A stretch of DNA of 9,912 bases from an uncultured Bacilli bacterium (GTDB taxonomy: Bacteria > Bacillota_I > Bacilli_A > RF39 > UBA660), in NCBI GenBank assembly GCA_934162555.1, contig CAKPJE010000034.1:1-9912 (forward strand), in the 5' to 3' direction. Shown piece after piece: positions 6,237-9,912 of this stretch (position 1 is the first letter of the stretch; each line of letters opens with the position of its first letter). The notes beneath the pieces were generated by a model. The model saw nothing but the letters and a program-made list of their open reading frames with translations, was not told the DNA's origin and searched no databases. A program made the translations under genes and the position numbers.

Positions 6237-6752
6237 ATGGAAAAAATAAGTGTAATTGTTCCGGTTTTAAATACTGCCGAACATCTAAATAGAATAATAA
6301 TGGGGCTTTTAAAACAATCTTATAAAGATTTAGAAATTATTATAATAGATAGTGGTTCAAAAGATGAAACACTTGAAATATGTAATAATTGGTCGTTTCT
6401 TGATGATCGAATAAAAATATATGAAACAAAATCATCAATATTTGAGCTAGCACTAGAAAAATCAACAGGTAAATATATTTTGTTTATTGATAATATAAAC
6501 CTAGAAGATGAACAAATGCTTGAAAAAATGATGAATGCTTTAAAAAATAATAATTCAGATATAAGTATTTATAATTCAAACTATAATAAAGTAGCATCTT
6601 ACCTAGTTTGCAATCATCAAAATATTATTAATACATTTGATGGTCCACTATGGAATAAATTATTTAAAAAAGATTTATTTAATACATATAATATAGAAAA
6701 TATATTTAAAACAGCTTTAAAAAAAGCAGTAAGAGTAAGTTTATTTGTGTAA
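6237..6752 (+). CDS. Short family-2 glycosyltransferase, probably degenerate
   Basis: This 171-residue protein begins ISVIVPVLNTAEHLNRIIMGLLKQSY and continues EIIIIDSGSKDET, the GT2 (GT-A fold) start with the nucleotide-binding Asp38. GT2 enzymes transfer sugars from nucleotide-sugars to wall or surface glycans at the inner membrane face. Several features are unusual. The usual DxD metal site reads FIDNIN (Asp85, with Ile at 87), so the second acidic residue is missing. The stretch between the two halves (normally about GGVSSARNTGL) is shortened. After GPLWNKLFKKDLF, normally followed by 100 or more residues, the protein ends quickly, and its last codons form the stem of the terminator. It has its own strong promoter and RBS. 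It may be an inactive remnant or a repurposed short GT2; activity as a transferase is doubtful. Confidence 0.75.
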   Translation: MEKISVIVPVLNTAEHLNRIIMGLLKQSYKDLEIIIIDSGSKDETLEICNNWSFLDDRIKIYETKSSIFELALEKSTGKYILFIDNINLEDEQMLEKMMNALKNNNSDISIYNSNYNKVASYLVCNHQNIINTFDGPLWNKLFKKDLFNTYNIENIFKTALKKAVRVSLFV

Positions 6753-6766
6753 ACTTATTTTTTTTT
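6734..6766 (+). terminator. Intrinsic terminator overlapping the 3' end of the glycosyltransferase gene
   Basis: TAAGTTTA (6736-6743) pairs with TAAACTTA (6750-6757), extended outward by two further pairs, with a 6-nt loop, and is followed by nine T residues (6758-6766). The stop codon TAA (6750-6752) is the first part of the descending stem, so the last codons are terminator sequence. Confidence 0.88.
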
Positions 6767-6802
6767 GTTCTAATTTAAATAAATTTATGTTAATATATAT
6801 GT

Positions 6803-6808
6803 AGGAGG
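6803..6808 (+). promoter_or_regulatory. Consensus ribosome-binding site of rubrerythrin
   Basis: AGGAGG lies 6 nt upstream of the ATG at 6815, the strongest RBS in the window, implying high protein output. The transcription start must lie in the 36 nt between the preceding terminator and this site; the -35/-10 elements there are only weakly recognisable (TTGTTC at 6765, TTAATA near 6790). Confidence 0.85.
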
Positions 6809-6814
6809 TATATT

Positions 6815-7354
6815 ATGAATTTAAAAGGAACAAAAACAGAAGCAAATTTAAAAGAAGCTTTTGCTGGTGAAAGCCAAGCAAGAAATAAGTATACATATTT
6901 TGCATCAAAAGCAAAAAAAGATGGTTATGAACAAATAGCAGCTATATTTGAAGAAACAGCAAACAATGAAAAAGAACATGCTAAAATGTGGTTCAAATAC
7001 CTAGAAGGTGGAGATATTAAATCTACAAAAGAAAATCTAGAATCAGCAGCAAATGGTGAAAACTTTGAATGGACAGATATGTATGATAGAATGGCTAAAG
7101 AAGCTTTAGAAGAGGGTTTTACTGAGATTGCAAATAAATTTAAAATGGTGGGTGCAATTGAAAAAGCCCATGAAGAAAGATATAGAAAATTAATTGAAAA
7201 TGTTGATGAAGAATTAGTTTTCTCAAATGATGAAGATACAATTTGGATTTGTCGCAATTGTGGCCATATTGTAATTGGTAAAAAGGCACCAGAAGTATGC
7301 CCAGTATGTAATCATCCAAAAAGTTTCTTTGAAAGAAAAGCAAATAATTACTAA
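6815..7354 (+). CDS. rbr: Rubrerythrin
   Basis: This 179-residue non-haem iron protein reduces hydrogen peroxide in the cytoplasm of anaerobes, with electrons from rubredoxin or NAD(P)H-linked partners. The N-terminal ferritin-like four-helix domain (about 1-130) has the di-iron ligands in GESQARNKY (Glu19), NEKEH (Glu52, His55), RMAKEAL (Glu96) and IEKAH (Glu116, His119). The C-terminal rubredoxin-like domain has CRNCGH (Cys146, Cys149) and CPVCNHPKSFF (Cys162, Cys165), a complete FeS4 site. Length and domain order are standard. It is preceded by a terminator and an excellent RBS and followed by a terminator, so it is a single-gene unit. I see no clear PerR box. Confidence 0.97.
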   Translation: MNLKGTKTEANLKEAFAGESQARNKYTYFASKAKKDGYEQIAAIFEETANNEKEHAKMWFKYLEGGDIKSTKENLESAANGENFEWTDMYDRMAKEALEEGFTEIANKFKMVGAIEKAHEERYRKLIENVDEELVFSNDEDTIWICRNCGHIVIGKKAPEVCPVCNHPKSFFERKANNY

Positions 7355-7381
7355 ACTCCTTGATTTTAGGAGTTTTTTTTT
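7353..7381 (+). terminator. Intrinsic terminator after rubrerythrin
   Basis: AAACTCCT (7353-7360) pairs with AGGAGTTT (7368-7375) around a 7-nt loop, and the T tract extends to 7381. The stem begins within the rbr stop codon. Confidence 0.92.
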
Positions 7382-7404
7382 GTATTATTATAATGGTGGT
7401 ACAA

Positions 7405-9252
7405 TTGAATATTGAATATATAAAAAACATGAATAATTCTGAACTAGAAAGCTTAATTTTAAAAAATAAAGAATTGTTATTAGATAGCAACATTAGATCA
7501 TTACTTATGGAAGAAAATAGGCATTATGCTTTTGTTTGGATTGTTCAAGAAATAGATGATTTTAGTTATTTATCTGATGATGACATGATTAATAGAATAT
7601 TAGAAGATAAAAAATTTGAAGAAAAGATGAATGCTATTTTATCTTCTTGTAAAAATATTGCTTCGCTTTTAAAAAATAAAAATTTTGCAAATGCTATATT
7701 ATCAACTAATTTAATAAATTATTTAACTTATTTAGATTACGATTCTTCAAAGGTTTTAATGGATTATATGTTAAATGAAAAATTAGAAAAATATTTTAAT
7801 TATTTTACAAATGCTGTTAAATTAGAACTTATAAAAGATGAGAGAGTATTGAATGCCGTTTTAAATAGTGATTCGTTTGGAATGATCTTAAAAAATTCAT
7901 CTCCTAAATTATTCGAGCTTTTTACTAAATTTGATAGAACTAAGAATATTATTTTTAATTCTGATGTTAATTTTATAATGTATTTTGTAACAAATGATGT
8001 TGCATTTCCTCTTGATATAAGTTTGGATAAAAAGTTTCAACAAAAATTTTTAGATATTAAAGATATTTCTTTTTATAGATTTTGTATGGATGAATTAGAA
8101 AAAAATAATTCACTTGCAGCTTCTGAAATAGATAAAAAAAGAGATCAAATTTATGATGAAGATGTAAAAGATTATTCTAATGGTTTATTTCCTAAAACCA
8201 AAAGTATACTTGCACATATAGATAATGGCACTGATTATAGTTCTCTTTTAGATAATGATATTATAACCTTTTTATGTATAAATAATATTGATGAAACAAA
8301 TATTTCCTGTATGAAAGATATTCTTTATAAATATGATAGTTTTAAGATGAGGGATACTTTAATAGATAGATATTTCAAAGATGTTCCCCTTAATTTTTTG
8401 AAAAATTTAAATGTAATGGTTGATTATAATAATAGTTTAAGAGAAAAAATAATTGATAAAAAAAGATTAAGTATATATAAAAGAATATTAGCATTTGAAG
8501 AATTAACTTATATTGAAAGAAAAAATTTATATATGGAATGTCAAAAATATGAGAATTTGGCAGAACTATTTTATGATGATTATAGATCTTGTCGTGATAA
8601 TTCATACTCTAATTTGATAGATGTAGCAATTAATCCTCAAAATATGGGCAATTTACTTTCGCTTGAAAAGAGTGAAAAATATAATATACCAGTTTATGAA
8701 TTAAATGGTGAAAAGTTTTTTGCATTTGTTCATGTAACTAGAGAATACAAAAAAAATCCAAGAACTAATCCAAATTTATGGCGCAAAAAAGTAAGTGAAG
8801 GTCTTTCTTTAAGTTTTATAGGTAGTAATAATATAACTACTTATGGTAGTCCAGAGGACTATGTTGCTTTTGGTTTTTCTAATTTAGATTATAACCGTTT
8901 TGTTCATTTAAGAGATTCTGATTCCTTTTCAAATTACAATTCATCTTATAATGAGCATTCACATTATGTCCAAAAAATGTATACACCTTCAAATTTTGTA
9001 AAAAAAACACTTGGGTATAATGAGATTGTTTATCAGGAAAACTCAAAGAAAATAGAATTAGCTGAGGTAAAACCAGATTATGTATTGTGTTATAATGAAA
9101 TATCAGATGTTGATGTAAATGTAGCACGATACTACCATTTGCCCATAGTTGTGGTCAATACAAAAAAATATAAATTTAGTAAAGATACAATTGATAATTC
9201 GGAATCAAATAAATATGTGGATATAAATAACTATCAAGGTAGAAAATTATAA
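7405..9252 (+). CDS. Uncharacterised 615-residue protein with helical N-terminal region and distinct C-terminal module
   Basis: I do not recognise this gene. Residues about 1-420 look almost entirely helical and rich in Lys, Asp, Asn and Leu, with loosely repeated short helices (for example LNAVLNSDSF, NIIFNSDVNF), suggesting an alpha-solenoid. From about residue 425 the character changes to mixed alpha/beta: PVYELNGEKFFAFVHVTREY, LSLSFIGSNNITTYG, VAFGFSNLD, GYNEIVYQE, KPDYVLCYNEISDVD and HLPIVVVNTKKY. The ordered Arg446, Ser468/Ser470 and Glu540/Glu545 resemble an ADP-ribosyltransferase R-S-E layout, but this is only a hypothesis. There is no signal peptide or membrane segment, so it is probably cytoplasmic. 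The start is uncertain. TTG at 7405 has GGTGG about 5 nt upstream and follows a TATAAT (7389-7394); ATG at 7393 or 7429 are alternatives. A longer reading from 7360 would begin inside the rbr terminator and is unlikely. The gene is very low in G+C. Confidence 0.8.
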   Translation: MNIEYIKNMNNSELESLILKNKELLLDSNIRSLLMEENRHYAFVWIVQEIDDFSYLSDDDMINRILEDKKFEEKMNAILSSCKNIASLLKNKNFANAILSTNLINYLTYLDYDSSKVLMDYMLNEKLEKYFNYFTNAVKLELIKDERVLNAVLNSDSFGMILKNSSPKLFELFTKFDRTKNIIFNSDVNFIMYFVTNDVAFPLDISLDKKFQQKFLDIKDISFYRFCMDELEKNNSLAASEIDKKRDQIYDEDVKDYSNGLFPKTKSILAHIDNGTDYSSLLDNDIITFLCINNIDETNISCMKDILYKYDSFKMRDTLIDRYFKDVPLNFLKNLNVMVDYNNSLREKIIDKKRLSIYKRILAFEELTYIERKNLYMECQKYENLAELFYDDYRSCRDNSYSNLIDVAINPQNMGNLLSLEKSEKYNIPVYELNGEKFFAFVHVTREYKKNPRTNPNLWRKKVSEGLSLSFIGSNNITTYGSPEDYVAFGFSNLDYNRFVHLRDSDSFSNYNSSYNEHSHYVQKMYTPSNFVKKTLGYNEIVYQENSKKIELAEVKPDYVLCYNEISDVDVNVARYYHLPIVVVNTKKYKFSKDTIDNSESNKYVDINNYQGRKL

Positions 9253-9261
9253 AAAAGGTAA

Positions 9262-9290
9262 TTGTCTAACTAGAATAAATGTGATATTAT
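9262..9290 (+). promoter_or_regulatory. Sigma-A promoter with extended -10 upstream of the surface-protein gene
   Basis: TTGTCT (9262-9267) and TATTAT (9285-9290) are spaced by 17 nt, and TGA directly before the -10 makes an extended -10. A start near 9297 would give a leader of about 108 nt before the ATG at 9405. It lies just after the stop of the 615-residue protein. Confidence 0.72.
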
Positions 9291-9311
9291 TTATGTATAA
9301 GATATTAACAT

Positions 9312-9354
9312 GTTTGTTGATAAAGAGTAATAAAATAGAAAGGTTTGTTGATAA
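9312..9354 (+). repeat. 12-nt direct repeat in the leader of the surface-protein gene
   Basis: GTTTGTTGATAA occurs at 9312-9323 and again at 9343-9354, with 31 nt from start to start (about three helical turns). It could be a paired regulator-binding site downstream of the promoter, or chance in AT-rich DNA. Confidence 0.5.
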
Positions 9355-9360
9355 CTATAT

Positions 9361-9400
9361 AGGAGTAGTAATAAGTGCTAGTCCTTTTAATGGTGGAGGA
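9361..9400 (+). promoter_or_regulatory. Hairpin next to the ribosome-binding site of the surface-protein gene
   Basis: AGGAGTAG (9361-9368) can pair with CTAGTCCT (9378-9385), seven of eight positions. The TCCT of that stem could instead pair with AGGA (9397-9400), which is part of the RBS (GGAGG at 9395-9399, 5 nt before the ATG at 9405). The two pairings exclude each other. This may regulate translation, but both helices are short. AGGAG at 9361 could also serve an in-frame GTG at 9375 as an alternative start. Confidence 0.35.
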
Positions 9401-9404
9401 ATAT

Positions 9405-9912
9405 ATGAATAAGAGAAATTATATTGTTTTAATTGTATTAACTTTTTTGATTGTTGTAGCTGGTACATTATCATATTATGTAAGTAATATAAATGGTACA
9501 TTAAGAGTGATAGTTTAAAATTTGCATTTAATGTCTATAAAATAATTAATAGCAATGAAACTACTTTTAGTGATATAAACCTTTATGATACAGCAAAAGT
9601 ACATAATGGAATAGGGGAAGTAATTGTACCTGGAGATTATGGAGATTTTGTAATTAAAGTAAGTAGTAAAGGATCAGAAGTAAAATTAAGGTATGATATT
9701 AATTTAAAAGGTAATGATATACCAGTAAATATGAAGTTTTATTTAGATAGTGAAAAGATAGATAAAATAGATATAACTGATTTAAGTTTAAATGGTATAT
9801 TAGATATAAATGGAAAACAAGCAAAGAATACAGAATATGCTATAAATTATATAGGCTTTGATAATTCAGTAGTATTCCCAAGTGTAATAGATAAAGATGA
9901 AGAATTAAGTAT
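9405..9912 (+). pseudogene. TasA/camelysin-like secreted surface protein, frameshifted after the signal peptide, 3' end outside window
   Basis: The first frame starts at ATG 9405 with a good RBS and encodes a SipW-type signal peptide: a short basic start (MNKRNY), a hydrophobic core (IVLIVLTFLIVVAGTL) and SYYVSNINGTL. It ends at TAA 9516-9518 after 37 residues. The mature domain continues in another frame from AGT at 9506: SDSLKFAFNVYKIIN, then VIVPGDYGDFVIKVSSKGSEV and KLRYDINLKGNDIPVNMKFY, open to the window end. The PGDxGxFxIKV...GSEVxxxYDI pattern is typical of TasA/camelysin-like surface or fibre proteins exported by the SipW signal peptidase. One base appears lost near 9503-9506 relative to an intact gene. 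The downstream frame has no start of its own (stop at 9485-9487). It is either a recent pseudogene or a sequence error. No sipW gene is visible in the window. Confidence 0.8.

Noticed and set aside
7360..7404. Extended N-terminus (MILGVFFCIIIM...) giving a membrane anchor to the 615-residue protein
   Set aside because: The added hydrophobic residues are translated rbr terminator and T tract, and the ATG at 7360 has no ribosome-binding site.
9310..9330. Six-codon leader peptide ORF (MFVDKE) in the surface-protein leader
   Set aside because: It has no ribosome-binding site, and short ORFs arise by chance in such AT-rich DNA. It simply overlaps the first copy of the 12-nt repeat.
9506..9522. 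Programmed -1 ribosomal frameshift joining the signal peptide to the mature domain
   Set aside because: In the starting frame no X XXY YYZ slippery heptamer precedes the stop (the nearest is A TTA AGA), and no downstream pseudoknot is evident. The TTTAAAA at 9514-9520 is not in the phase required.

Overview
The window is AT-rich, low-G+C Gram-positive DNA. The promoters are TTGACA/TATAAT-like, ribosome-binding sites are AGGAGG-like, and the genes read with the standard code (TGG for Trp, a tRNA-Trp with anticodon CCA). Peptidoglycan hydrolases show that the cell has a wall. A lactate dehydrogenase plus a rubrerythrin suggest a fermentative anaerobe. My inference is an uncultured gut-type Bacilli or Mollicutes-relative lineage; no marker here settles the taxonomy.

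Layout. (1) Positions 2-205 carry the C-terminal end of an Mrr-type restriction endonuclease. Its stop codon is followed, in the same frame, by a 5'-truncated N-acetylmuramoyl-L-alanine amidase with five LysM repeats (206-1297) and no start codon: a rearrangement scar or a chimeric join. (2) A strong bidirectional terminator separates this from a minus-strand cluster read from right to left: trpS (tryptophanyl-tRNA synthetase), a long U32/RlhA-like protein, and a small SleB/CwlJ-type wall hydrolase. (3) A tRNA-Trp gene with a near-perfect sigma-A promoter and its own terminator is divergent from trpS, so a tRNA and its cognate synthetase share one short intergenic region. (4) On the plus strand follow L-lactate dehydrogenase, a short and probably degenerate family-2 glycosyltransferase, rubrerythrin, and a 615-residue protein of unknown function. 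The glycosyltransferase has its own promoter, rubrerythrin a consensus RBS, and both end in good terminators. (5) The right edge has a good promoter, a leader with a 12-nt direct repeat and possible RBS hairpins, and a secreted TasA/camelysin-like surface protein broken by a frameshift just after its signal peptide.

Most of the window is housekeeping: translation (trpS, tRNA-Trp, probable RNA modification by the U32 protein), fermentation (ldh), peroxide defence (rbr) and wall turnover. The points most worth a second look are the orphan 615-residue protein with its distinct C-terminal module, the Mrr/amidase junction, the frameshifted surface protein, the shrunken glycosyltransferase and the divergent tRNA-Trp/trpS pair. 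I found no CRISPR array, insertion sequence or clearly recognisable new defence system.
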